From: Isoetes taiwanensis
Taxonomy: Eukaryota; Streptophyta; Lycopodiopsida; Isoetales; Isoetaceae
Direction: 5' to 3'
DNA length: 64,000 nt
Assembly (NCBI GenBank): GCA_021234155.1
Contig: JAJEKV010000005.1
Span: 6,429,216 to 6,493,215, forward strand
Shown: piece after piece, positions 1 to 11,554 of the stretch
Position numbering within the stretch: position 1 is the first letter of the stretch
Layout: every line of letters begins with the position of its first letter
Position numbers and translations under genes: made by a program
Notes under the pieces: model-generated
The model's database searches: none
What the model was told of the DNA's origin: nothing
The model's input: the letters and a program-made list of their open reading frames with translations, nothing else

Positions 1-659
1 AGAATTGCTTGTTGTGGCATAGCCTAGCACAGCAGCCCCAGGAGCGTGAGCGCATTAGTAAGAGTGGGAGCTACCTCGAACACCTCGAAGATCATGGAGA
101 CGCCAGGAGCAGGAGGGAGTTCTTCGGGAGCAGGTATTTTGTCATAGAGTTCTTGGTAGATCATCTGGAAGTTAGGATTCCAGATGAGTTAGCATCTCAT
201 GTCTCTAGTAGAGCCATTCTAGAGCCCTCAGTTTAGATCTTGAACCCTAACTATAAGTTAGATACATATGACTCATTATTATGATGTTATGTTATATGTG
301 ATGTTGGTTGATCATGTTTGCTCCTCTTGTATTGGGAAGGGGGGTAGAGACCTAGTAGCCATTACTTAGTGATGCTCCTAGTTTAGACCCTTTAGTTCCT
401 ATTATTATGCGGCATATGTATAGGAACCCACCGGGCTACGGGGGCTATGATATGACTCAGCACTACATAACGGGGCTAGAGGCGAGACAGAGGGAGGGTC
501 TCTGCTGAGCGCGGCTACTGGAGACCCCATAGCGGGCTAGGCTTATGGCCGGTCACTTCGAGATGATAAATGCCTTCCTTTGAAGACGATGCTGCTTGAA
601 TCCATGAGAGCCAAATTGTGTTAGGTTCATGTCTTGCCCTTTAGGAGCTTCTATATAGT
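1..659. other. No gene recognised
   Basis: A reading frame is open from the left edge to about 236 and encodes a charged segment with Arg/Glu/Ser-rich composition, but it has no ATG and matches no family I know. It could be the tail of a retroelement or host exon cut by the window. The remainder up to the tandem array shows no coding or structural signal. Confidence 0.3.
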
Positions 660-1540
660 AGGCTGGAGACATTATCTCTGATAAATTCTCATTTTCCTTC
701 AAGGCCATTTCCTGGTCTGCATGCTCTGCAAACCAACCCATTAGAAACACAATTCTATATATTCCCCATATACTTAAAGTAAGAACAAGTGCTTGAATAG
801 AATGTTGAGTATTTACAGGATTTGTTATTGCACCATTAGGCCCAAGTCTGTCCAAATGGCTGTGATAGACATGCCTTAGGATATCTCCTTTTATAGGCCA
901 GACTGCTAAGAAATGCAACGGATAACAGTACCCACAAGGCAAAATTAAGAAGAAATATCCTTACGCCACTAGCCTGGAGACATTATCCCTGATAGATTCT
1001 CATTTACCTTCAAGCCCATTTCCTGGTCTGCAAGCGCTGCAAACCAACACATTAGAAACACAATTCCATATATTCTCCATATGTTTGAAGTAAGAACAAG
1101 TGCTTGAACAAAATGTTGAGTACTTACTGTATTTGTTACTGCACCGTTAGGCCCAAGTCTGTCCAAATGGCTGTGATAGACATGGCCCTTAGGATATCTC
1201 CTTTTATAGGCCAGGCTGCTGAGAAATGCAACGGATGACAGTACCCACAAGGCAAAACTAAGAAGAAACATCCTTACCCCGGTAGTTTGGAGACATTATC
1301 TCTGATAAATTCTCATTTTCCTTCAAGCCCATTTCCTAGTCTGCAAGCACTGCAAACCAACCCATTAGAAACACAATTCCCCATATTCCCCATTTGTTAC
1401 TGCACCGTTAGGCCCAAGTCTGTCCAAATGGCTGTGATAGACATGCCTTAGGATATCTCCTTTTATAGGCCAAGCTGTTGAGAAATGCAATGGATAACAG
1501 TACCCACAAGGCAAAACTAAGAAGAAATATCCTTACCACC
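660..1540 (-). repeat. Three tandem copies of a ~310-bp unit with an exon-like hydrophobic segment
   Basis: Three head-to-tail copies start near 660, 970 and 1,284, each opening with a variant of GGAGACATTATC. The third lacks about 53 bp in the middle. Read on the minus strand, each unit encodes a similar peptide: a hydrophobic stretch (FLLSFALWVLSSVAFLSSLA), a basic patch (YKRRYPK), then a segment containing HLDRLGPNG. The membrane-span-plus-basic-loop look suggests a duplicated exon of a membrane protein. I do not recognise the family, and stops and frame changes between units argue against an active gene. Confidence 0.7.
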
Positions 1541-1752
1541 TGATGATACTGTGAAGCTCGACATATTTGCAAATCCCACAGTGCTACCAACCCCGAGTAT
1601 CTGCCATATCCTTATGGTTTCTACCAAGGGACGCCATCACCACCAGGAGCACCTAGATGTGTTCTTATTCATCAGATTGGAGCTGCCAGTTACCCGGTTC
1701 GAGCATCTGGGATCCAGAACGCAATTGACTGCCAGTTTACTGGTGACAATAG

Positions 1753-1837
1753 GTTTGGAGCAGTCACCAGCATATTCTGGGTATATTCCAGCATATACCC
1801 AAGATATGCCACAAATCCACATAAGCGAGGGTTTGCC
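1753..1837. repeat. Dispersed repeat, copy 1
   Basis: This segment, running from TTTGGAG to GAGGGTTTGCC and containing repeated CATATAC/ATATGCC words, recurs with substitutions at 9,905-9,989. A weaker trace lies around 11,020-11,060. It is non-coding and probably belongs to a small transposon family. The stretch from 1,838 to about 2,404 shows nothing else. Confidence 0.55.
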
Positions 1838-2404
1838 CCCTAGGGGCAACCCAAAAACGGTATACATGTTTGTTTGCCTTATTGTTGAGGTGTTGGCTTT
1901 TCAAACTATTAATTTTGAGTCACGTACAAATATTAGACTTTTGAAGATGGTTATCCTATGAAATTGATTAAGTTCTTATGCAAAGATAAATGTCCATGTT
2001 TTCATTCTTCTACAAGCTATTTTTGAGGTTCAACATTGAAGATTGAGACACAATGGCTGGTATTTTGTTTTTCAATTTGATTGAACCTAGTGTCCAAGTT
2101 GTCCAAGGTTTCAAGTATTAAAGTTGTACAAGTTTTATTAGAAGTTGTGGAGTGGGGATTGAGTGGCATACCAAGGCAAAAGAGCAAGGGTGATGTTAAA
2201 TGAGGAGTCTTTTTAGCTTTAATTTTTGTTTTCCTTGAAAGATTTCTGAAGATGGTTGAAGAACTGAAGATATATCTAGATAAGGATTTTATTAAGTGGT
2301 TCTTTCTCTTTGCAATCCCATTTTATTGAGGTGAGAATCTACATGTTAGTTGTCTCTAGCGCTAGAGAGAGAAGAGAAAGAATGGCATGTTCTCGAGCTC
2401 ATAA

Positions 2405-4455
2405 TCTGATGGTATATTGGATGTTTTTTGAAAGCTAGCACTCTATCATGGTCATCATAAGAAGAAAGAGCAATAAGGTACACTGTCCAACAAAAGATAA
2501 TAAAAGAGGGACCCAGGTCTTTCGCATTTTGGGGATTTTCAAACGAGAAATAATTCTTGCTTGAAAAAAGAGTCTCAACACCGAAGTCAGCAGCCTGGCA
2601 CTTTGACAGTGGTGGGTATTCTGCCGTCTAAACTATTTGGTCCTCAGGTCATTGTTGGACGAAAATAATACCTAATATTGCAGGAACCTTTAGTCCTCAA
2701 CAGCCAGTGCCGGACTTCACTTCACTAGTTGTGTAGCCTAGTTTTCTCCATTTTCGCCGTTCTTTTGGAGTGCTTGACTTGAGATCTCTTCATTGGAGGT
2801 TTAGGCATATGGTATCCTCTTTCCTTATGATATCTCATTTAAAACTACTATTTTGATGTTATTTCACATTTCCATATTGTTTGCATTGCATTTTTTGACA
2901 CAAGGGCGTTCTATTTGGCAAATTTTAGTTTTGCTTTGTATCCTTTATGGTGTAGGTTTTGTCAAGGGATCGTTTTGCCTCACTATGATATATCATGTTG
3001 CATTTTTTATGCTTAGACTTTATCTGGACATGAAGTATGTTGCATTTTGGCAGTCCATTGAGTTTTTGTGGCATGGTTTTATATTGGATACATTCTCATC
3101 TGCATTGTATTCATATGGTTTTAAGTTTCTCAGAAGATCAATTTCATTAGCAATGATCATTCATTATGCCTTTGAGTTCATCATCTTTTTCACAATATAC
3201 TGTTATACGCTAGTTTTTCTCACCACATGTCACTTTAAGTAGTCATTGTATTTTCATTTGCCATTTTTCATCACTTTGTTTTATGCTAACCTCATTAGAT
3301 CCAACCTGACCTTGTCTTTCTCGACCTCCATCTCTTCTATACCCTTGGCCATACCCTCACCTTCACCTTAGATCCCACATTTTCGAGCACCTGAATTCGA
3401 GCCTAGCTATCTTACATTTTTCCAGACTTGAGCCTCTCTTTTGCTAGACTTGCGTTATTCTTCGACTATCCAGTATGATACGCATTCTGCTCGTTTCAAC
3501 GGGATATCTACATTATCTGCGATTCCAAACAACACCTTCAGTTTCTCATTGCCTGGAATTATCAAAATGGAATCACAGTTTTCTGTGTTCCTTCCGAGTC
3601 CCCACAAGAATGCCATCAATCCGAGCCATTGAATCGTCATTCTGGGGAGGGACGAGCATTATATATGTGATTTCATTTTAGTTATCTAGTTATCGGCATC
3701 TTCTCACAGTAATTATTGCCCTTTGATGAATGACAAGCAGCAGTTTTATGTGTTCTTTGCGAGTCCCTTATCAGAATTGAATGTTTTAGGATATGCCCAG
3801 TTGTATTTAGGCTTCAACGGATATTAAAGCATGTGCAATGGTTGAAATATGATTTGGCAAGATTTGAAAGGGCATATTGGTTATAAAGACCTAACGGTGA
3901 GGATTTATTTGGAGATGAAGGGTTAAGATTGGAGGAGGAAATTTTAAGAGGGAATACATCTCCTCATTCTCTTCTCTCTTCCATTCTTAGATTTTTTCTT
4001 GAGGGTCTATTTGTAGTGTGTTGTACTCCATAGAGTTAATAAGGGATGAAGAGGATGATGATCCTCGTAACCATCTATTTTGCAATTGATCTTGACTTTT
4101 CTTCTATCTCGATCTTTCTTTTTTCTTCAATCTTGTCTTCAATTTGCCTTACATGTTTTGCTAGAGTGGGATGAAATCCACTGCATATGCTTTACAGTTT
4201 TGCTTGTTTTGAGTTTGCAATTGTGATCTTGGAAACGCAATTCTGTCTACAGTTATGCAGAGAACTCCTTTTGAAGAAGTGTATAGATATTCTTCAGAAT
4301 CTCCAATTATGAAAATAGGAGGAGAACTGCCAGCTTCCGATCAAGCAACAAGTGGCTTTGCAGACATTCTGCAAGAAATATAAACTCGAATTAAAAAAAG
4401 ATCAAACAATTATGATCTCTCAACTCGCAAAGAAATGAAGAAAAGTGGATCATGA
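2405..4455 (+). repeat. 2-kb inverted repeat, left arm
   Basis: Nearly all of this segment recurs in reverse complement at about 49,585-51,628, with scattered substitutions and small indels. Matched landmarks include the CAATATACC words at one end and AACTCGCAAAGAAATG at the other. Reading frames inside it are mirrored in both arms, but they are low-complexity, Phe/Ile-rich translations of T-rich DNA and are not convincing proteins. The pair most likely represents two insertions of one repeat family in opposite orientation. Confidence 0.8.
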
Positions 4456-5322
4456 AAAAGGTCAATGGATTGGGATACATCTTCCTAAAAAATGCCTATG
4501 GCAAATGAGTAATAAGGCTCCTAGATATTATGGTGCATTTTAAGAATGACAAAAAAATCGGTAAGAACCTATCGTTTGTATTTATTTAGAAAATGGGGTA
4601 ATCGGCATCTAGTTTTTAATGTTGGAGTACTAAAGCCCTAAGGGAAGTGAAATTTCTCCTATCATTTTGCAGAAAATAGAATCCTAACATTAGAGGTGAT
4701 AAGGAGGTGCTTGAGCCAGAAAAGATATTCATCAAAATAAGGAGATACAGACTTCTTCTTATCGAAGGTATCTAGTTAAGTTCAAACTTCATCCGCCTTC
4801 TGATGCAGTATGGTATTCTAAACAACAGTTTAAGGAATATGAAGCACTTGTGAACGAATATGAGCAAAGTTTGCGGAAGGAATAAGCAAAGTTAGGGAAA
4901 ATAGTAACTTGTTATTTCAGATAATTTTGTTATACAAAAGCTACAACTATTGAAAATTGTCTGGCCATGACTTACTAAATATCTAGAGATTGATATGTGT
5001 TGGTGTGAATTAGAATCTTTATTGACAATTATGAAGATATTAAGACCTCTAAGTTACTTGAGGCCTTCTCTATAGGAATTGAGATGTAAGACGACAATCT
5101 TTAAAGGAATTGATTTTCATCTAATGGAATTGAGGCCATTCCTAATTGAACTAGAATGAGCATCTTTAAAGGAATTAAGATGAAACAATTTTTCCTCCAG
5201 ATTGATGCTGACTTTCAATCTCGAGAAGGAAGGATTGTTATGACTTCATGCCCACTTGAGGGAGTGATTCAAACTCAACAAGAAATATTGGAAACAACTT
5301 GTATAGGTAACATCAGATATGG
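4456..5322. other. No gene recognised; possible coding scraps
   Basis: Short plus-strand stretches read like decayed protein, for example VWYSKQQFKEYEALVNEYEQ around 4,810-4,870, but stops interrupt every frame and no family is evident. This may be the continuation of the repeat on its left. Confidence 0.25.
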
Positions 5323-5418
5323 TCTATGGATAAACCATTTACTTTCAATAAACCTTAGCTATGAAACAAATCTATGGATAAACCATTTACTTTCAATAAA
5401 CCTTAGCTATGAAACAAA
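5323..5418. repeat. Tandem duplication, 48 bp x 2
   Basis: Two adjacent identical 48-bp units begin TCTATGGATAAACC and end GAAACAAA. The flanking DNA up to 6,300 shows no gene. Confidence 0.85.
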
Positions 5419-6310
5419 GCCTTATGAATAAAAGGATGATAATGGGAGTAAACCTATTATAACATATTGCATGTCTATTTCAAAGATCTGGGATGGATGA
5501 AGCATCTCGGTCTAGCTTTCGCCTTTCCAGAAATGATCTGGAAAGACCCGACCTTTATCCATTTGGCCAATTAAGCCTGAGAGTCTTTCTTCTATAGATA
5601 TTTTAACGAAAAGGCTTTTTTCAGAATAGGGTTTAAGCTTGTATAAACATGAGATGATTGATTCATCCTATCCAGCTCCTAAGCATTCCCCTTCTTGAAT
5701 CCAATGCCTTTGTCTAGCCTAACTTCCACCTTATAATTATTCTAAGAATTGTGATTTTCTAGTTCCTTAGTAAGAAGAGAAGATAAAAAGTCCTTGTCAG
5801 ATTTGAGCCTAGGTGGGTGAAGGAGCAATCCTAAAGATGTCTTTTATTTATTATTTTCTTGCTTAAGATTAAGACTAATGTTATTACCTTGTATAAACTT
5901 TCCACTATGGAAAGACAAAGGGCCACAACCAAGGATGAAGCAAAAAAGACATTAGTTTCTCAAAAATCCACTAGATGGAAACTTGCCTAGAAAAGCTTGT
6001 GGCCATTAGAATTATTCCCTTTGTTGGTCGAATATGAATATGTACTCATGTGGGATTTGATTGTAAGTGTAGGGTAATGGTTTCTATGTAGAAATAAAAA
6101 TTACCTGCACCTAAACATGCAATAAACTTGGTATCTAGACAATGAAACAATAGGTGAGCTATAAGATTTCATGGCTTTTCGCCCCCTTCAGTTGAATAAT
6201 CTCATCCAATCATCATCAAATAAAACTAGTCTTTATGAGTAAAATGAAAGGCCACACACATTTAGAATGCATGTTTAGAATGCTGCCAATGTGGCATGAT
6301 TTAAAAATAC

Positions 6311-6363
6311 TATCTATCTATCCATCCATCCATCCATCCATCCATCTATCTATCTATCTATCT
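6311..6363. repeat. (CTAT)n/(CCAT)n microsatellite
   Basis: A tetranucleotide tract of CTAT units with a central block of CCAT units. The surrounding AT-rich DNA from 5,420 to 7,200 contains no gene I can support. Confidence 0.95.
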
Positions 6364-7206
6364 TAATTTTCTGCATATGATAGTTCTTGAAAATATGTTC
6401 ACATGGCATAAAGAAGGTATACATATGTTGGATGGTTATAAAAAGGGGTAGACCCATCTATTCATAATCCACATAGAGCCAACTAATCTTAGGATATAAT
6501 ACATCTATACGTCTACAAGCTCTAGTTACCGCTGCAACCTGTTCAAAATGTAAAATGATTATTGAATAATTTAGAGTGCAAATGACTAGACTACTATTTC
6601 TTGTAAAACTATCATTTCTTCAGCCGCATTTTGCTAGAGTTATCAAGTAAAACATCTATCACAAATGGCTTTTTATATCACATGCGAAAATATACAATGA
6701 GCATGGTTTGTCTTGCTTCAAATTTTTGGGAGCTCCATTTGTATGGTTGGGTTAAGATTCCATGAGGTCTAATTGAAGATCAGGTCTTGCCTCTATTTAC
6801 TACATCAATTGTAGTAGTTACAACTTCCAAACCAATGTGAATTAGCAACAAAGCAAAGGCAAGAAATGCTGGTCTACAAAAGAAAAAATAAGCTCCTTGC
6901 CATTCAAATCATAAGAAGAAGACTATCTCTAACAAATCTTGCATTCAAATCCATATCACTATGTATATATGCTAAACATATTTCACAATTGCAACATATA
7001 TGAAACAAGATGAAGGAACATTTTTTGGTAGAATGTAGTGATTTACAATGGAATTGGTGTAAGGGAAGGTTCGACAATACACTAGGGATGGTCATATCTT
7101 TTTGGACATTTATCTAGTGGAATGGTACCTTTTCAAATAGTGAGAGCATGGACACTATGGATCATATGAAAAAGAAGAAGAGCAATTGTCAGAATACACC
7201 TCAAGC

Positions 7207-7451
7207 ACCGAATTGGTGTATGCTTTGGAGCGGTGTTTAAGAAAGTACAAGTGTATATGTGACTGCGAGGCTTCTTTAAAAGAGGCTATCTGTGGGACTT
7301 TCATCAAACTCTAGAAAGAGAAATTGGTAAAACTCAACTCAGGAACCGAATGGTGTATGCTTTGGAGCGGTGTTTAAGAAAGTACAAGCATATACATGAC
7401 TACGAGGCTTCTTTAAAAGAGGCAGTCTGAGGAACTTTAGTCAAACTCTAG
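7207..7451. repeat. Tandem repeat, ~135 bp x 2
   Basis: Two adjacent copies share GTATGCTTTGGAGCGGTG, AAGAAAGTACAAG and GAGGCTTCTTTAAAAGAGGC. They differ by substitutions and a one-base indel. No coding potential is seen, and nothing recognisable follows up to about 8,100. Confidence 0.85.
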
Positions 7452-8420
7452 TGACTAGAGTCTTCACTATCATATAAAAGGTTGAAATTTGACTCTGTAA
7501 CTACACCCTTCTCAAACTTTTGGAGGAGGGTGTCTATTTGCTATGTAGTCATGAAATATTTACTCAATATCAATAGAATTCTTTATTCATCAAAAAAGAA
7601 AAAAGAAACAAGGTGCTACGTACGGAGGGTTGCCCTCTGGTCCCCGAAGGTATGCTTGCATATTTATTGTTTTGTTGTGTCGTAAAAACAAATGCGAGGT
7701 TCAAACCTTTTGCCCCGGAGATTGTTTGTGAGTTTAACTTTAAATATCTAGTTTGTACTAATACAACTATGTTCTGACCTTAACAGTCTTGCATGAGTTC
7801 TGCCAGGCTAAGAATGGATTTCTTGATGCAAGAAGTCATCTGCATGCATATGGGAACCACTGCAATTCCTGTATTTCAAGCCAACCAATTTGAACATGGA
7901 CAACCCGATAAGCAGAAGCTAGAACAGACATCATTGGAGTAATGATTAAAACATATGCAAAAAGATGAGTAAAATAACTATGCTTTAGCCCATCGCATCC
8001 TCTAGCATTCCTTGGACACCATTTTCTCACTTGTTATTCTAATAACACAATATTAGACCAAATCGACCCTTGTTCTAGCAACATGTACTGAAGAATGAAT
8101 CCCAAAGGATTTCAAAAAGGTGTTGCATCCTTTTCAAATCAAATCGAAGGTGCTAGTTGGTTTGACAAAACCAGAACTCCTTGTAGAAAACGATGGCGCT
8201 TTCAGTTACGGATCTACTGTTGGAGGTGGATCTGCAGTAAACTATCTGCTTCAATCTGTACTCCAGATCATGTCTTAGACGAATGAGGAAGAGAATATGG
8301 CTTAAATCTGTTTCTGAGTCAAGAATACAACTCGGCTATGGCCAAGGTATACAACAGACTTGGGTTCCAGAGAGATATCTGTGAAGAAAGCTTTCAAAAT
8401 AGGGTTTTACGAATTGGGTG

Positions 8421-9581
8421 CAGTGTGTAAATTTGACGGTTTTCGAAAGACGGGGAAAATATTTTATGCCTTTTCGCATGACAGAAAGTTCTCAAATTTC
8501 AACCTTTCATATGCCAGACAAAAATTCAAAATGACAGAATCCAAATTTTTAACAAAGAATACATAGAAAATGCATGTGCTTTATAAATACACACCAAAAA
8601 AAGTACATGAGTAAGTTTTAGAAACACAAATTGATCAATTAATAAGCGGCATTGCTCTTCTATCTTTTGCTTCATATCAATCTTTAAAACATGCTTGCCA
8701 TCTATGGACTCAAATGGTGCATCCCATAATGACACTAGCATAAGTGCATCAAGTGTCTCTAGGTTCATACGAGCTCTTGTAACACTCTTGATAGTGTTTT
8801 GGTGAGAAAATCCCCTCTCACAACTTGTTGTGCTTCCAGGAATGAGCATGCAACATTGCCATAAATTCATGAGGGCTGGAAAACTATTCCACCAACTATC
8901 ACAAGTTTCATTTTCATCTCAACAAATAGACCAAGCTACCATCATACCTTTATTCTTGACAGCCTGTAGATTGTCCCAGCAAAGTCCTCTCTCTCACTCA
9001 AACATCGTGTTCGATCAACCTCTAAAGCAAACTTGACAAGCAAACTTTCCAGTCTACTTATCTCTATCCAAATCATTCAAAGGATATGTAGATGAATTAA
9101 AAAAATTCAAGCAACCAAGCAAGCAATCTGCTGATGAACGGTTCCTCTTCCCCAGCCCGCCAAAATTTCTACGGGTAGGTGGCTACTTGCCAGACCTAAT
9201 TTCTTGAATGAATGCTTTTGGTATTTCGTAATAGTAAGTTATAACTAATTGGTTCAATGGTTGGTTGGGTGATAATTTGTGATATTATAATTGATATTAT
9301 TTATTGTTAGAACCATTGACTTGGTTCTAATTTTTTAAATATATAAACAAATACTATACTGTATTATACAAGGTATTATATTGATATACCATAAATAAAA
9401 AATGATAGGCAAATCTACATTCCTAGCCCTCCAAATGCCATATAAATTTTTTTCTAGTCTTTCCCATGACGGGCATTTCACAATTTGGTGCACTTCATTT
9501 GCAGGGCAAAATAAAATTCTACCCATTTTGACGGGCAAAATAGCTAAAAACAGGCGTGATAGCCGTCAAATTTACACCCAA
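8421..9581 (-). mobile_element. hAT-type DNA transposon inserted in the FAO exon
   Basis: The left end, CAGTGTGTAAATTTGACGG, is matched by the inverted right end (reverse complement TTGGGTGTAAATTTGACGG): the inner 14 bases match exactly, with changes only in the outermost bases. The element is flanked by ATTGGGTG (8,413-8,420) and TTTGGGTG (9,582-9,589), a 7/8 match to an 8-bp duplication as expected for hAT elements. Removing the element plus one flank restores the FAO reading frame exactly. At 1.16 kb it is an internally deleted, non-autonomous copy that keeps only the 3' end of the transposase gene. Confidence 0.85.
8526..8870 (-). pseudogene. hAT transposase C-terminal (dimerisation) fragment
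   Basis: The minus strand encodes the hAT C-terminal dimerisation motif: MNLWQCCMLIPGSTTSCERG followed by FSHQNTIKSVTRARMNLETL and DALMLVSL. It matches the family pattern of a Pro-Ser-Ser/Thr stretch, ERGFS, a basic helix and a leucine-rich end. Codons further upstream on the same strand (about 8,880-9,050) continue the similarity with stops and frame shifts. The catalytic core is absent. The fragment lies within the TIRs of the 1.16-kb element and identifies it as hAT. Confidence 0.85.
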
Positions 9582-9904
9582 TTTGGGTGTGAGAAATTAG
9601 GTTACAGAGTTGAAGACATACCTAGAAATAATTGCAAACTGCATAATTGTGGACACTGCGGATTTGGCTGCAAAACAGGATCAAAACAATCCACTGTCAA
9701 GATGTGGCTTCTAGATGTTGCACCTGCCGGAGCAATTATTTTTACAGGTTGCAAAGCAGAAGGAATCCTCCTTGTAGCATGAACTGCAAAAACACGCTAT
9801 AGACCTCCAGCAGAACCCTAGTTGCTCAGAGGAGGCCTCTCCGGTTAGCCGGTTTCGAGAGTGGCTGCCCAACAACGGAAACGACCGACAGTAGCCAATA
9901 ATGG

Positions 9905-9989
9905 GTTTGGAGTAGTTATTGGTATATTCCATGCATATACTGGCATATACCTAGAATATGCCACAAACCCACATGAACGAGGGTTTGCC
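9905..9989. repeat. Dispersed repeat, copy 2
   Basis: Second copy of the repeat at 1,753-1,837, again ending GAGGGTTTGCC. It lies directly after the FAO fragment. From here to about 11,550 there is no recognisable gene. Around 10,390-10,490 the words TAACATAACGG and GGTGTGAAC occur twice about 70 bp apart. Confidence 0.55.
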
Positions 9990-11554
9990 TTAAAAACACT
10001 CCCATCCACACGTCACGTATAGACTAGGAAGCTTCAAATGAAAAGCAAACATATTTGCATCTTGATCAGGACTCTCATATGTTAAAGCTAGAAGGTTAAA
10101 TAAGGCAAAGATAAGGGAGAATTTGAGAACTAAGTTGTAAGAATTCATGTAAGGGAATCCATTTATTAAAATATTAAATGGGTGTTTGTACAAATTGTAG
10201 CAAATTCGAGACAAATAAGCTGGATGGTGGTCATCTTTTTTGCTTTTTTGCTTTTCTGGATTTCTCATGCCTTTCTTCCACTTCAAGAAGTGCAAGCTCA
10301 CGTTCGTCTTCTTCCCTTGGAATCTTAGCACCTCTCCTTTCCTCTCTGTATATGTGAATGCATTTTTTATCAAATCCATTATGCTAAATTTTTAACATAA
10401 CGGTTGGTGTGAACTGCAAAATAATTTAGTCATAATGGGTAAGATGTTAACAGTTAAATTTTAATGTAACATAACGGTAGGTGTGAACCTACCCTTACTT
10501 GCAATCATTTCAGACCATCAAAGGGGTCCGTGCAGATATGAATAGCCTTCTAATCTCATCAATTAAAGGAGAACTTCTTTGCTACTATTTCCTACATATG
10601 ATAGACTAATGGCACTACACATTATGGCACTGAAAACAATTCTGAGAATGTTGGAAATAACCTAAAAGTGAGCCGCCCACTTTTTGTTAACGGGTACTTT
10701 GTCTTCCATTGTCTATTTCCATTTACGGTTCCTCTCGTTTTGGAATCGGTTCCAAAAGCAAACATGCTTGTTGTATAAGATTCAAAGTTTTATCAATACA
10801 AAACAAGCTTTTGGTATTTCATGCATCTTAATATGGTAATGGAGCATGATGATGGCCGTCTTAGTTATTGTTTCAACAATTTTTTGGCCATTTCTTTTTC
10901 ATGTCCGTGGTTATCCTGCTCCAAAGTTCCAAGGAGCTCTACATTCTTGTTCTGTGGAACACAATTATCAAGTGACAAGCAATACCTGCAACGGCAAGCT
11001 TAGGCCAGTCACAAAGAATATTTTGATATACTAGCATATACCTAGATTACGCCTTTTATCTACATCAGCGACCCAAAAGTATTGAACAAACTGTTTAAGG
11101 AATTATGCTAATACGTGTTATTTAAATGAGTGGACCTTTAAAAAGGATCCTAGACCCAAGACGTTACAATAGACTAGGCCAAGCAGGCTCAATGGAGTTC
11201 ATGTCTTTTCCTTGAACCAAAAAGAATAAAAATAAAATAACTACGTGAACCTTTGGAATCGGAGGTCCACATGGCAAAATCGAAATGGATCAAGAACATA
11301 AAGAGGAATTTTTCTCGATGACCATCGTGCAGTTTGTTGGTCTATTCTATCATGCTGCCTAACAAGGGCCATGTCACCTCCACATATATTGCTCTGAAGT
11401 ACTAGTTTGCACAAATGTTTTCAAAATGGATCATAGCATTCATGCTTTTGGAACATATAAGCTTGGCCTCCATACTAGTGATCTTGCTTGTACATATTCA
11501 TCTAAAGGAGGACAGTAATATACACTATTAGAGTCTCAGGAGTAATATTTCATA

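Larger units (their letters stand above)
8110..9782 (+). pseudogene. Long-chain-alcohol oxidase (FAO) pseudogene fragment
   Basis: FAO enzymes are FAD-dependent GMC-family oxidases that convert long-chain fatty alcohols to aldehydes. Family signatures appear in order: a GSTVGGGSAVN segment (8,205-8,245), TPDHVLDE followed by EYGLNLFLSQEY, then EESFQNRVLRIGC up to 8,420. After the inserted element the same frame resumes at 9,590 with EKLGYRVEDIPRN, the cysteine-rich HNCGHCGFGCKTG, and GAIIFTGCKAEGILL. Three lesions mark a dead copy: a one-base loss just after SAVN where a Trp codon is expected, a TGA in place of the Trp that normally follows TPDHVxxE, and the 1.16-kb insertion. The FAD-binding N-terminus and the C-terminal catalytic part are not visible nearby, so this is one or two exons of an old copy. 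Confidence 0.85.

Noticed and set aside
2853-3242. 129-codon Phe/Ile-rich ORF, with a partner at 50,917-51,174
   Set aside because: Both copies lie in the 2-kb inverted repeat, translate T-rich DNA, and differ by frame-breaking indels. They show no conserved motif.
10821-11034. Small secreted protein with hydrophobic start
   Set aside because: There is no homology I recognise, two overlapping frames are equally open, and part of it overlaps a weak dispersed repeat.
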